A stretch of 64,000 nucleotides of DNA from the NCBI GenBank assembly GCA_010093485.1, contig MU001507.1, positions 1,066,844 through 1,130,843 on the forward strand, in the 5' to 3' direction. The DNA is from Karstenula rhodostoma CBS 690.94. Taxonomy: Eukaryota; Ascomycota; Dothideomycetes; Pleosporales; Didymosphaeriaceae. The translations under genes and the position numbers were made by a program. Under the pieces are notes generated by a model, which saw only the letters and a program-made list of their open reading frames with translations, had not been told where the DNA came from and searched no databases. This document shows, piece after piece, positions 12,215-24,077 of the stretch (position 1 is the stretch's first letter; each line of letters starts with the position of its first letter).

Positions 12215-13734
12215 TCATGGCTGCAGATGCCTGGCTACATCGCCTTCACTGATCTGCCGCTGTGTTTCGTCGCTGTCCCGCGCCGACGCCGACTCGACCT
12301 GTATATTCGTCTCAGTGACGATGGCGATACCGTGCGTGCCTGCAATAGGCTTCATTATCGAGTCTTGGGACCCAGAGGCGCTATGCTCGGTCATGCCATT
12401 GAGGTGTCCCCTTCTCTTCTTGTCCACCATACGCGAAAGGCGATGCGATCCGCCGACAATAGTGACGGTCCGTCCGACCTCTTTGTTCATGGTGTGCAAG
12501 CCGTAGTCGTCGCCGGGCTGCGCCACGTTGTTGCCGCCTGTGTTGGTGGTGCGGTTGTATGCGTGGCCGGAGATTTCCGAGTTGACGAACACTCGACGGG
12601 TTAAGGTGTAGAGGAGTGCGTCGACCCAGCCGCAGGATGTGAGGAAGGAGCCGGCGACGCAGAAGAAAGTGTCAGGTAGATGTACCCCGGCCATCGATAC
12701 CATCCTGCCTATGGCTATGGGCATCGTGAGGAAGACGTAGACTGCTGGATAGAGGATCTATGACGAGGGCATAAGTCAGCGTGAGTCATAGACATCGGGC
12801 TCAATACAGTGAATGTCTTGGCCAAGCGAGAGAAGAAGCCTCCTTTCGCAGGCATGTCGCATCCTCTTGATATCTGGATCTTCTTACCATGAACTTGGTG
12901 GCGCGAGAAAGCTTGCCGGTATCATTGTTGATGATGCTCCTCAGTCGACCCTTCAGATGGAAGAAGATATGCCCATATATTACAATGGTACCAAACTCCA
13001 CAATGAATATCCACAGGTAGTGCAGCCATAATCTTTCAGGTTCGTATTCAAGCGATACCCAGCACTGTCACTCTCTGTCAGTCGAATTGCTCTGGTGTTC
13101 GTTGTGAAGGAGGCTGGTGTGTGGAAGGGATTGAACTTACCCAGCCTCCAGCTCGCGTGAAGAAGCGATTCCCGTGCAATGCGGGTCCCAAGACCGTCAA
13201 AAAAACTGCCAGACACCAGATACCGACAATCAACACAATCAGCCAACCATGGCGCATCCGATATCCCTTCACCACACCTGCGATATTGTCAGTGCGCGCA
13301 AAATATGGCTGATAGAATGAAGGCTTACCCAACCAAGTGTGGACTGCGATAGCCAACACGAAGAACCCACTACTGACGTCTCCGATATGCAAAAACCAGG
13401 CTTGTATGAAGCAAGGTGCCGTAGGAGCCAAAATCTTTTCTATCCTCAACCAGTGAAACGTTATGACGAATGCAATGCTTTGTTGCAGGTCCGCAATTAG
13501 TAGGTTAAAGATGAGAAGTATAAACTGGTTTCCCCCCACGTATTCCCTATAGCTCTTTCGCCATGCTACAAGGCGCCAGGTAATGAAGCACAAAAGGGCG
13601 AAGACAGATATCAGTGAGGCCATTGCGAATATGACCAGCGGTATCAAGCCTTTTTGGAATGTAGGCGTCATTGGGTCGAGCGAGTTCGGATACGCGAAGT
13701 AGCGCTTCGCGAGCATGGCTCTGGGATCCTCCAT
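12215..13734 (-). CDS. Git3-like G protein-coupled receptor (fungal GprC/GprD class)
   Basis: Seven-helix plasma-membrane receptor of the fungal Git3 family, which signals through a G-alpha to adenylate cyclase in response to glucose or related cues. Minus-strand exons are 13734-13329, 13277-13141, 13064-12888 and 12757-12215, joining to 420 aa. The Git3 N-terminal block is seen in helices 1-3 (GGNQFILLIFNLLIADLQQS, then CFIQAWFLHIGDVSSGFF). Splicing exon 2 to exon 3 recreates AGGWCWVSLEYEPERLWLHY, the usual extracellular loop with its Cys. Exon 4 begins ILYPAVYVFLTMPIAIGRM, the Git3 C-terminal domain. The acceptor at 13065 was chosen because other AG sites bring in a stop. About 120 residues of Ser/Thr-rich cytoplasmic tail follow. 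The ligand is unknown. Confidence 0.88.
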
Positions 13735-16700
13735 GGTAGGAGGTGAGTTCGTGGATACCTCGTCAGATGTTATCTGGGCATGATGCTGTCCCCCACCAGT
13801 TCAAGCCACTCCCGCAAGGCCTTGTCAGATGTTCTTGATCGTCTCGGTATGGCAGATCCTGTCGTGTCCCTATAATTGATCGTGGCTGGCTCAATGCGCA
13901 ATCAACCTTGGAGTGTGGCTTCGTATCGGCGGCTCGTGCGCGAAGAAGAACGGCAGTAGAAACGGGAATAACGTTTGCGGACAAAGACTACTGATGAGCG
14001 TGCGTGGAACCGTGGGAAGGGGACGATATATTGCTAAAAGGGACGGAGGCAAGGGGCACGGTAGTAGCCCAACTCTGTATGCATGGCAAGCGGCATCTAA
14101 GCATGCACTGTGAACGTCTGCAGGCTGCCCCATGGTAGAGCCACGACGTCAAGGCACCTGTCTTGCCTGGGATACCTAGTTGAAATGCTAGCGTGTATCT
14201 CGCGCATCCGCCCGTTTCTCCATCCAGTGAGATTCATGGCGTCTTACTGTCAAGGCTGGGGTCAGCGAAGGCGGGAACCTCGAAGCCTGTACAAGATCCC
14301 TAATCTAAACCCTGAACGGAGGGATCGCCGAGCCTTCCGAGGTATTAAATATTAAACTTTGAGTATGGAAAGTGGCGTCGCTGTGCTGTCGTGTGATGAA
14401 TGGCAGGGATGCTGTGTTAGTGCCCTCGCCACTCCACGTGGAGAAACCCTTTTCTGGAGGCGCTTGTGGGTCTTCAAGACGCATTTCCGGCAATTGGGCT
14501 CAGGTTCCATTATGTACACAGTACTCGTAATGGTGCTGGAGCGAGCCAACAGTCCGTGCCATGTACGTTTGGGACGGTCGGGAATTCGGAGCGCGATTCA
14601 GAGCACAAGCGTACAGAAGCCACGACCGTTGGTCACCGAGCTGCTGACCACGGTGCGAATCGCACTGTGACACAATCTGTTGACGTGAGATAGCGGACAG
14701 CGAGTCGAGTTGATGATGCACCCGCTCGGGGAGACGAGTGATCTGGGGTAATTAGTGCAGAAGATCCTTGGCTTTCTGGGCAAGAGCGGCCCGTTTTCGT
14801 GACCCCTGGGGCCCCAACTCCTGAACGTGATCGCGACGAAGGAAGAACCTCCAGCGCTCTACTTGTTCTGTACCGCTGCACAGCTATCAGTCTCTCCGTG
14901 AAGACACTCGCACCGGTTTCAAATTACTAATACACCTCGTACGCCTTGGCCAGGCGCATCCCGCTTCGATTTGGGTATTTCCGGCCTGGCGGTCACTGAT
15001 TGGGCATGACTGTGCGGAGGGACCACCCTTCTTACTCGCTCGATGCTCCGCTGAGGCTTGCTTTGCGACCTGCCCAGGGCTTAGAAGCCCATCCCACAAG
15101 CGCAATATGCGACCCTCTTGACGCGTGTGCAGAATCCTCCTAGCGTATGAAACGCTGAAGTGGGCCCGAAGAAGAACAGGAACGGTTGCTGAGGTGAGTT
15201 CGTCGAAGCGGTACACCGGTAAATCTCCACGAGCCTCTCACTCTTGCATGTTCTGCGAGCGGGAAGCAAATTAACACGTCAGCACTAAAGGCGACGAGCC
15301 CAGGTAATTGACACTCGCTACCAAGGTCTACACACACTATTGGGCATGCTTCTTGCTTCTGAAGCAGAGAGGACCCGGTAGATCATTAGCGTGTGTCAAA
15401 CTTCAGGCACTTTACCCCAGAGATCTGCTCGAGGCTGTCGCTTATAGGGGTTGACTCGCCGATAATACCAGCGGATATGGCTTGACTAGTGAGACAGCGT
15501 AACAACGGCTTGGTATGAGCACATAACGGTGTTCGTGCGCTATGGTACGCCACTCTGTAGCTCTTGAGTCGAACACTGCGCGCTCTTCAATGGTCCGGTG
15601 TGAAGCAATCGCCTGTCGTGAGGTTACAGCACCAAGACGTGTTTCTCGTCTACCCCGCAAAACGAGATCTCCGGCGCAAGGCTCTCCATTGGGCTAAGAG
15701 GCCCTCCATGAACTTTCTCCCTGCCGAGCAATCCTCTCCATTGGCGGAGGATTGTGTTAAAGCCTTAGCACCCCATAGGACAGCCAACTTGACAGCCGTG
15801 GGACAGGCATCGCCCTGCCCGACATTAGCAGATAGGTACGTGAAGAGCAAAGTTCCGGAAGCATATCCATCGACTGTGCCACGCCGTCCAGATTCTAGAA
15901 CAACTTTCGAAGAGGAAGGAGCTCGTACTCGTACCCGATGGACAACCGGCTCGCAAACATGGATGCACGAAATGTCACAGCGGCTAATGAGGTTGTACAG
16001 CATGACGAAGTGCGTTCAGGAAACATTTTTGTAATTGGTACCAATGAACCGCCTCAAACCCAAGATACCAACAAGCTTCGTGATTTCCCAATGGATGTCA
16101 TGAGATACCATGACGCACTTCCTTGCACTGCGGTCAATCCGGATTAACTTTTACCTCGTAAATCAAGAATACCCAAGGTTTATGCGATACTACGCCCCTG
16201 TACCTACGCCACGTTACCGCAAGAGACCCGACGCAGCTGTGCCTCGTTCATTTTGGCGTTTGTGGTTCGGTTCGCGGTTCTTCGTGTGTTGGAACTGCGC
16301 GAAGCATTGGCTGGATTGGTTTTTTCCCGTTGTCCTGTGCTTAGAAGAAAGAACAGCACAGCCCGTGCCGTGCAATTCGGGTCCACTCAGGACCTGCAGT
16401 AGTTTAACACCAATCGATTGTTGTAAATGGACTGAATTCCGCCACAAATTTTCGTTTGTTGACAAAGAACTTCTCGCGTCAACGTGGTCGCAACTTGTAT
16501 TACGTTACAACTTCAAACATCCAACAAAGAGCGACTTGCCCCACGGCAAGTAATCATCCTGCATTTGACTTGCAAAGGCTTCAATAGTGGGCAAACTTGT
16601 GGCCGATCCGCATTATGCTGACTATCTGGGAGCTTCCAACAAAAGCGTAATCAAGGCACAACCAGACACGGCACGTTTGACAAAGGGCATGTATATCCCT

Positions 16701-18348
16701 GCAGGCTGCGGTTAGAAGAACATAATATGCCAATCGGCTTCTGCTGTTATCGGAAAGAACGCGTGGCCCGTTCACCGAACGCGAGCGAATACACCCAAAA
16801 AGGATGTAGATTGGCCGTTACTCCCTTGCTCCATTACGCAGTAGACCAAAGCCGCGGCAATTTTGGTGTTGGATCCAGCGAGACTGTGACGACCTTAATG
16901 AAAGTGGAATTGCAAGTCAGTTTTGGTTCTGCTCTCATTTGAAGGCTTTACTGTTTGGCCAGTGTTGAACGCCTGTTTCGGCGCGATGATCACTGCCACT
17001 TCTACGGATGAATACCAAGGCCTTTCTAATCGACTAAGTAATCATCGTTGAGGTTGGTTGCATTGTCTATGGCTACATTCACCTTGGTGGATCGTTGATC
17101 AAACAGAACATGGTATCATGTTGCATATCGCTGCCGTGCCCTGAGCATACCTAGTTAGTACTTAACAACTGTCACCCGTTTCGTCACACCACTTGTGAGG
17201 CCCTTCTGCAACATTTTTCTGTTACATCACCTCGTGTATGTAGACAAGGTGTCGGCAAAGATACCTCGTGTCAAACAAGAAAACAGTGTCACCTAGCTAC
17301 CATAGGTGTAGCTCACAATTCTAAAAAGGATCGACGAGCCGGAAATGAAGTTTCTTGAGAAGAACCTAACGACTTAGGCTTGCAGTCTCACATCTAGAGT
17401 ACTGACAGAATCCAGGTAACGTAATACGACAATGCCAAGGACAAGGACAGACAGAAGGCCTTAACATCCACCTTTTGTATACCTCTACGAAGGAGCCAGG
17501 CTTTCTCATTCGGTGTTGGGAACGTCTGATAGCTTTCAAAGCATTGAGTAGCAATGCCTGAACGACGCAAACCTGGGCTTTCCATAGAATGATATGGGAA
17601 GATCCAACTAGAGGGACTCATTTTTGGCTATCACATGATTCACGCTGAGGCTTCTCACAACCGATGCCCAATAGTGACACGAGGTCATTGTAATCGCAGA
17701 TTCCGAAGAGATCGAAGGAGATCCTCGGATGGATAAGCAGACTCTTCACCACATGGTGCCTACTCAAGAGTTATGGTACCGTTTGTTACCCTAAGACAAG
17801 CAGTGAAGCACCTAGACTCCACAAGAGTACGGGATATGTACAATCGTGAGCTAAGAGCGCTAGGGTGTCATAGATTAATGAGCAGGCATCTGGGAGTGGT
17901 GGAGTAGTATACGATGGGAAGACGTGTTTTTGACTGTTCCCGCAACTAATGATGTGCTTGATCGTGTTATGACCTTCTGGGGCGCAGACGAGACACGCTC
18001 AGCATGCGTCAGACGAATCGCGCCAGAACAAGGCAGCAGGAGTGAACTTACTCGCAGAACTTTGAGTACATGGGTCAAAGAAATCAAGAGTATCCAGCAT
18101 ATGTGTGGGTAACGAATAACTGGCACGGGGTGCAATGATTGGGATTGAGAATTTTGTTCATTGGCATGGAGGGTATCCCTTCGCCAGATTGGCATGTCAT
18201 TTTGTCTGCGAGACGAGTCCCGTGACTCGCCGCTTCCATATGCTAGAGCAACTGCAGACCAGAGAAGATATAATTGAGAACCGTCATAACCACGCCGTGA
18301 CCCATCCGTGACCCATAATGTCGCTCACAAAAGCCACCTCGTCCTCGC
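13735..18348. other. Long region without a recognised gene (4.6 kb)
   Basis: This is the largest gene-free stretch in the window. Base composition is near even, without obvious AT-rich degeneration. The longest frames (15564-16034 plus, 16110-16553 plus, 14887-15216 minus) show no family resemblance, membrane pattern or splice-consistent partners. It includes the receptor promoter at the left and the RPL21 3' end at the right. It may hide a long non-coding RNA, an orphan gene or an old transposon remnant, none of which I can support. Confidence 0.5.
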
Positions 18349-19007
18349 TTAGATCGTGGTCTCGTACGGGATGGGTGTGATGCTTTCGGGCTTGTTGTCC
18401 TTGAAGCTGATGGTCCGGGCCTCACGGGGCGCAACTGCGAGGCGCTTCAAATGGATGTGGATGCCCTCAGTCTTGGCCTGCTTCCTCTTCTCGGCGTTCG
18501 CCTTGACGCGCTTGATGAAGTCCTCTCGGGATCGGGAGTGCTTGACGTGCTCGATGCGGACATTGATGCGCTTCTCCATGTATCGGTTACCGACCTGCTT
18601 CTGGCTGTTTGGGAGTCAGTACGCAAATCGTAGGAGCACCGAAGATATGAACGCACAGGATAACGCCGACGGCGTTCTGGGTCACGTTGTAGACGATACC
18701 AGTCTTTCCGTGGTAGACCTTGTACGGCATACCCTTCTGGACGGCACCTATCCCGTTGTAAGCGTTTGTGTTCGCGATATTCGGCATTTTCCGTTGGAAT
18801 TCGTACCATTGGCAACAACGTCAACGATGTCACCGACCTTGTACTGGTGCAAGTAGGTGGAGAGCGGGATCTGTATGCATTCGTATCAAATTCGTATCAA
18901 CCAACTGCGCATCTCGCAGTGCCCGACAAACTCACCATTCCCTTCTTCTTGAAATCCCTCGAGAACGCATAGCGCGTACCTGCGCGAAGACCGGCGGCGT
19001 GACCCAT
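18349..19007 (-). CDS. rpl21: 60S ribosomal protein L21 (eL21)
   Basis: Component of the large cytosolic ribosomal subunit. Exons on the minus strand are 19007-18936, 18870-18807, 18747-18657 and 18604-18349; they join to 160 aa, exactly the usual length. The N-terminus ([19 protein letters not shown]), the [13 protein letters not shown] segment and the basic [17 protein letters not shown] block are diagnostic of eL21. All three introns are short GT-AG introns, and each join restores the conserved frame. It is divergent from RPS9 with 196 bp between start codons, suggesting shared regulation. Confidence 0.97.
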
Positions 19008-19203
19008 GGCGAATGTTTTGTGGCGGGGTGTGTTTGTCGAGGTGGACTATCGAAGTGGTTGTCAAAGTGAATTTGCGCTCCTGTGGCCGGCCAAACCCAA
19101 GCTAAGCTAAGCGAGTGGCGCACGGACCACCCACCAGCGAATTTCGCGAGGGACCTTCAGTTCCGTCTCTCGACCCTCTCTCTTTCCCTCATCGACAACC
19201 ACA
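19008..19203. promoter_or_regulatory. Shared bidirectional promoter of RPL21 and RPS9
   Basis: Only 196 bp separate the two start codons, so both 5' UTRs and the core promoter must fit here. Visible elements are a small tandem aagctaagctaagc near 19100, the GC-rich palindrome ggccggcc at 19086-19093, and pyrimidine-rich tracts just before the RPS9 start, a common feature of ribosomal protein genes. No specific factor site is claimed. Confidence 0.75.
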
Positions 19204-19993
19204 ATGGCGCCCCGCAGCTACTCGAAGACGTACTCCGTCCCCAAGCGTCCTTTCGAGTCCGCTCGTCTGTACGTATATATCTATGATCACGCTCGTGCTC
19301 ATACGTCTATGGCCACTGAGCGAGAGCGTGCTCCGCTTATGTCTGCGACTCTTGATGTTAACGATGGATTAGCGACAACGAGCTCAAGCTCGTGGGCGAA
19401 TATGGTCTGCGCAACAAGCGCGAGGTCTGGCGCGTCCAGTTGACCCTCTCCAAGATTCGTCGTGCTGCCCGGTAAGTTCAAATTGTGGTTTTTGACTTGG
19501 TTGTGCAGAAGCTGATGGGCGCAGTTCGCTCTTGACCCTCGACGAGAAGGACCCCAAGCGCCTTTTCGAAGGTAACGCGCTCATTCGCCGTCTCGTCCGT
19601 GTCGGTGTGCTCGACGAGTCCCGCATGAAGCTCGATTACGTCCTGGCCCTCAAGATTGAGGACTTCTTGGAGCGCCGTCTCCAGACTTGTGTCTACAAGC
19701 TCGGTCTTGCCAAGTCCATCCACCACGCTCGTGTCCTCATCCGCCAGCGTCACATCCGGTACGCATGCACACCTCGTGCGCTGTATGCACCTTTACGCTA
19801 ACACCGCAATAGTGTCGGCAAGCAGATTGTGAACGTTCCCTCTTTCATGGTCCGCCTCGACTCCCAGAAGCACATCGACTTCGCTCTCACCTCGCCGTTC
19901 GGTGGAGGTCGCCCTGGTCGCGTAAGGAGGAAGAAGGCCAAGGCCGCCGAGAAGGGTGGTGACGACGAGGCCGGTGACGAGGACGAGGAGTAG
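19204..19993 (+). CDS. rps9: 40S ribosomal protein S9 (uS4)
   Basis: Component of the small subunit; its S4 domain binds 18S rRNA early in assembly and contributes to decoding accuracy. Exons 19204-19268, 19373-19471, 19525-19758 and 19813-19993 join to 192 aa, the normal size. The start [18 protein letters not shown], the central [18 protein letters not shown] and the S4 RNA-binding segment [17 protein letters not shown] are diagnostic. The end is acidic ([11 protein letters not shown]), as in fungal homologues. The first intron, 104 nt, is the longest here. It shares its promoter with RPL21. Confidence 0.98.
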
Positions 19994-21063
19994 ATCACAT
20001 ACTACAGGGTATGATTTCTACGGACGACTGGCGTTGATCATGACGGGATGATATCTTCGAGGGCTATCTTGCCTTCCGGTCCGGCATCTACAGCACGGTT
20101 CAACGGTGGGGGAATGACTACGTGTCAGATACGTAGCACTGCTCACTCAAAAAATACTCCAGTCCCATTCTCGTCCACATTTTAGTCCTGCCGTGACTTG
20201 TAATACATTCTCATTTCACACCTTCGTAACCAAGAACTCTGTGCGATCTCGCTCAACTTGGGTATGTGAGAACCCATGACTTAATGTCTACACTGACTTG
20301 GTCTATATTCGTTGCAATCTTACCGCCGATTTTGTGTCCTTGCTGTTTAATTTACGGCATCGTCAATGCATGGCCAACCGTCGTTGCATCATGACGGCCC
20401 GGTTATTTCGCCTAAGCACAGGCACTTTCTCAATACGTCGCACTCATTACTGGTTTAGTTTACACCCCTTATTGAGATTCTCCAGCACAATGAGTCAATC
20501 GAGGTGATTCTCGTGCTTCTAAGATGGTCGACCTTATGTATAAGATTTGAAACCTTCAGTTGTGGCCGTGTAAAAAAATTGGGAATTGCAATAGTGATCA
20601 TGAACGGCTAAAGGATACCGAAGCTATCGTGACTGTTGTATGATCCTGTTTCTTGCATGTACCTTCCAATTGTCGAAGCGCAGATCGAGAAATTCGGTGC
20701 GATGCTGGCTAATTGTTTTGTCGCTTTCGCGAGGTACACGTACACGTACACCAAGCCAAGTCTGTGTGCATCTCGTCTGATTCAATGCGCTGTCTTCTTA
20801 ACAAAACGTTACGACAGTTGCCTACATTGTTTCACCTAAGTTGAGACGGTCGTTGCAGCTTGTACAAAAAGTTGTAATGTCGCGTTGCGCATGGTCCCAC
20901 GCTAGCGCAAAGCTGTGATTTGATGTTTAGCGAGCGCCAAGCCCACGAGAGGAAACTTGGGGCCGCCACACTCGACGATATCCCGTCGACTTTGATCGCT
21001 CGCTCATCGACAACGATTCCACAACGCCAAACCCGGAACTCCAAATCGTCTTAAAACGTCAAG
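19994..21063. other. Intergenic, RPS9 3' end to RPS27 promoter
   Basis: About 1.1 kb with no recognisable gene. A short perfect microsatellite, three copies of gtacac at 20734-20751, is present. The right end must contain the RPS27 promoter. Confidence 0.55.
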
Positions 21064-21588
21064 ATGGTGAGTCCCGCCCTTTTGCGACCCCGCAGGCGCC
21101 GTAGAGAGACTCGAGATGGCCGTTCACGCGACTGGCGGCAGTTGCCCCGAATCGTGCCTTCGCAGTCGTGTGCGCGCTCTCATCGCCCTCGATGATTCCC
21201 ATTGCCGTATCTTTGCTAATACTCCATCCAGGTTCTCGCAGTTGATCTCCTCAACCCCACCCCGTCCGCGTACGCTTCGCACTCTGACTAAACTCCTCAC
21301 ACGCAGCTGCTAATAATTGACGCAGTGAGGCCAAGAAGCACAAGCTCAAGACCCTCGTGCCCGCACCCCGCTCCTTCTTCATGGACGTCAAGTGCCCCGG
21401 ATGCTTCACGATCACCACCGTCTTCTCGCACGCAAACACAGTCGTCGTCTGCCAGGGCTGCTCGCAGGTCCTGTAAGTGGCAATACACCGAAGACTGAGA
21501 AACCGGCATAGGCTAATACAAGGACAGGTGCCAACCGACCGGTGGCAAGGCGCGATTGACCGAGGGCTGCTCTTTCCGAAGGAAGTAA
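21064..21588 (+). CDS. rps27: 40S ribosomal protein S27 (eS27)
   Basis: Zinc-binding protein of the small ribosomal subunit. The coding part of exon 1 is only the ATG (21064-21066). Further exons are 21232-21269, 21326-21472 and 21528-21588, joining to 82 aa, the usual length. The zinc ribbon is visible as CPGC and CQGC separated by 14 residues ([10 protein letters not shown] ... [11 protein letters not shown]), and the C-terminus [14 protein letters not shown] is diagnostic. Intron 1 is 165 nt and has a gctaat branch site just before its acceptor. Introns follow the start codon in many fungal ribosomal protein genes. Confidence 0.96.
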
Positions 21589-22568
21589 ACGTATCGTTGG
21601 ACGACGGCAGCGGAGGATTGACGGTTCACGACGATGATGATAATGGGATAGGGTGTAGATCTCACATGGCTCCGATCGACTTGACCGCAGGATAGAAGAG
21701 GGATCTCGAGTCAAGCCAAAATCAAAACGGGAGTTCCGGATATCTAGCGTTGGTCTCGACCGCCCTTTCTATCATGTTTCCTATGTTCGGCATGCGTTTC
21801 TACAGCTTTCATGTATATGCATGCGGGAGGCGAGATAGCATTTCAGAGCTTCGGATAAATCGTCCGAGAGCGAGGACTGGGTTGCATATCGAGGATGTCC
21901 CCACCTGCAAAGGTCCTTTGTAAAATCGAACAACCAGTTCCTCACGCTCGCTGACCATCGATGTGCCTATATCTATCACCTGTTGACTGACTGACCAGGT
22001 GAACATGATGGCTCCGTTCATCACACGCCTGCGGCTCTCCTCTTGAATTGCCCCGCATACCTGAATGAGAGTCAACGCATGCAAACTGGCTAAGATCCTG
22101 AATCGACATAGAACACGCACGACCACGAGCGGACGCATGCCGAAGTGGTGCCTTCGGCCACCCGTTGCGGTCTATGACCCCAAGACTCGTATCATGAGAT
22201 TCGTCCTGCGCTTTACCCGCATAAGCAGGAGAGGGGTCTAGCTGCATCTCCATACCCCACCGCGGTGAGCCGCGGGTTGAGATGGCCGCCCATTTGCTTG
22301 AACCTGCATGCCGCATGACAAGAAAACCGTAATTATCGCCGACCTCCGATGCTCAAATAGTAGTCATGTAACCCCGCGGTATGGTATAAACAAATAGTCC
22401 GCCGCCAGCAACAGGTTTTCTCCTCCATTTAACGCAGCACGGTCACTTCATTCAGCCTGGTCGTACGAGCTATTACCTGTGCGCTTGCTCCTTCGCCGCG
22501 ACTCAGAACCCCTAATCTCGACGTCATCCCACGCGCGCCTCGTATAAAAGAAGCCAGACAGGATAAAT
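21589..22568. other. Intergenic, RPS27 3' end to aldolase promoter
   Basis: About 1.0 kb. No gene, RNA or repeat recognised; the right part is presumably the promoter of the next gene. Confidence 0.5.
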
Positions 22569-23768
22569 ATGGATAGCGCACCCCAGCCCACCGAGTCGGA
22601 GATCCACATCCGCGAGTTCCTTTCTGCCAATCCGGCGCTCGACAAAGAGCTGGGCGAGGTAAAACTCATGACGGGCCGGTACACCAACGAGGAGTGGGCG
22701 GCGCAGATTGCGGAGACGCAGAGAAAGGTTTTGGCCGAGGTGCGGGACAGAAGGGAGGACGGAGGTAGGGGATGGAAGTACGAGACCCCGAGTGCAGCGA
22801 GCACGGAGCTTTCAAAGACGGTAGATCACACGTTGTTGAAGCTGGATGCGAAAGAGGCACAGATCGACGCGCTCTGTGCGGAAGCAAGAGTGGAGAATTT
22901 CAAGAGCGTATGCGTTCGCCTGCCCTGGGTCCAGAAATGCGTCAACAACCTCAAAGGCACAGACGTAGTCGTAGCTTGTGTCGTCGGCTTCCACGAAGGC
23001 ACCCAGGACACATACGAGAAGCTGCGTGAAGCGCGTGCCGCTGTTGCTGCAGGCGCCGCCGAACTCGACCTCGTCCTCAACTACAGCATCCTGACCAAGC
23101 ACAACCCTCGTCCTTCTGCATCACTGTCCTCTCGAGACTCAGCAACGGACAGCATCACCGCCGCCAACACAGCAGTCAATGCCCGCCCGCGAGCGGGAAC
23201 CGCCGCCACAGAGGGCCCTTACTCAGTCGCCGCCGCCTCTACCGTCAGTGAGGAAGACGAAGGCGAGATTACAGACTACAGCGCCATCTACAAGGAATTA
23301 GCCTCCATCCGCGCGCTCTGCCCCAACCCCACCGTAATCAAACTCATCCTCGAAACCTCCCAGCTTACCGACCGCCAAATCCTCGCTGCCGCACACCTCG
23401 CTGCCTCAGCAAACCTGGACTTCATCAAGACCTCCACCGGCTTTAACGGACCCGGCGCCACGCTTCCACACGTGCAGCTCATGGTCACGGCCGCCGAGTA
23501 CCTCTCGACCAAGACAAGGAGCAACGGCGGCAGTCCTGTGCGCGGTGGAGGTCGCAAGATGGAGGTCAAGGCTAGCGGCGGTGTCAGGAGTTGGGAAGAT
23601 GCACGGAAGATGCTGGAGGCGGGCGCGACGAGGCTGGGGACGAGCAGTGGGGTGTGGATAATGCAGGAGGGGAGGAAGGCTGTTGAGGCCGAGGCAACTG
23701 GGAAGAGACCTGGGATGGCTACTCGGCTGTACACGGATAACTCTCTCGCCGACGGTGACGGATACTAA
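22569..23768 (+). CDS. deoC: Deoxyribose-phosphate aldolase with an internal low-complexity insert
   Basis: Cleaves 2-deoxyribose 5-phosphate to glyceraldehyde 3-phosphate and acetaldehyde in deoxynucleoside breakdown; a class I Schiff-base aldolase. The gene is a single exon of 399 aa. The TIM barrel begins at TVDHTLLKLDA (about 84). Catalytic residues are visible: Asp167 in AELDLVLNYS, the Schiff-base lysine in DFIKTSTGFNG (Lys287) and the second lysine in KASGGVRSW (Lys334). GTSSG near 357-361 is the phosphate-binding end. About 58 residues (178-235), rich in Ser, Ala, Thr and Glu, interrupt the barrel after the Asp strand, and about 80 residues precede it. This makes the protein much longer than the roughly 250-residue bacterial enzyme. 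The insert is in frame without splice signals that would clearly remove it. Confidence 0.93.
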   Translation: MDSAPQPTESEIHIREFLSANPALDKELGEVKLMTGRYTNEEWAAQIAETQRKVLAEVRDRREDGGRGWKYETPSAASTELSKTVDHTLLKLDAKEAQIDALCAEARVENFKSVCVRLPWVQKCVNNLKGTDVVVACVVGFHEGTQDTYEKLREARAAVAAGAAELDLVLNYSILTKHNPRPSASLSSRDSATDSITAANTAVNARPRAGTAATEGPYSVAAASTVSEEDEGEITDYSAIYKELASIRALCPNPTVIKLILETSQLTDRQILAAAHLAASANLDFIKTSTGFNGPGATLPHVQLMVTAAEYLSTKTRSNGGSPVRGGGRKMEVKASGGVRSWEDARKMLEAGATRLGTSSGVWIMQEGRKAVEAEATGKRPGMATRLYTDNSLADGDGY

Positions 23769-24077
23769 ACTAGGATGATTTGCATGGGGGGAGTTTTAAG
23801 GGTTGCATTGGGAGGAGCTTGGGATCGTGAGATACCATTACTTTTAGCGTGCAGAGAAGCATTTGGGAAATGTAAATGACCGATTAACAAGTTTCCAGTC
23901 TTGATCTCCTTCAGGGTGTTACCGTACCGTCGTTGTGAGACCGTTCATTTTGACAACGTTCGCAGCCGCATCATACTTTGTTAGGATCACAGCACGTCAA
24001 ATACATGCATCGTGCATGAAGCGTAACCACAGCACCTGGAACACACTTCAATCTCTGAGCTTACTAGACAGCATCAC
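23769..24077. other. Short intergenic between convergent genes
   Basis: 309 bp of shared 3' flanking sequence between the aldolase and HET-domain genes; nothing recognised. Confidence 0.6.

Noticed and set aside
15564..16553. Two adjacent open frames (156 and 147 codons) on the plus strand in the 4.6-kb gap
   Set aside because: No recognisable domains and no splice signals linking them into a sensible protein.
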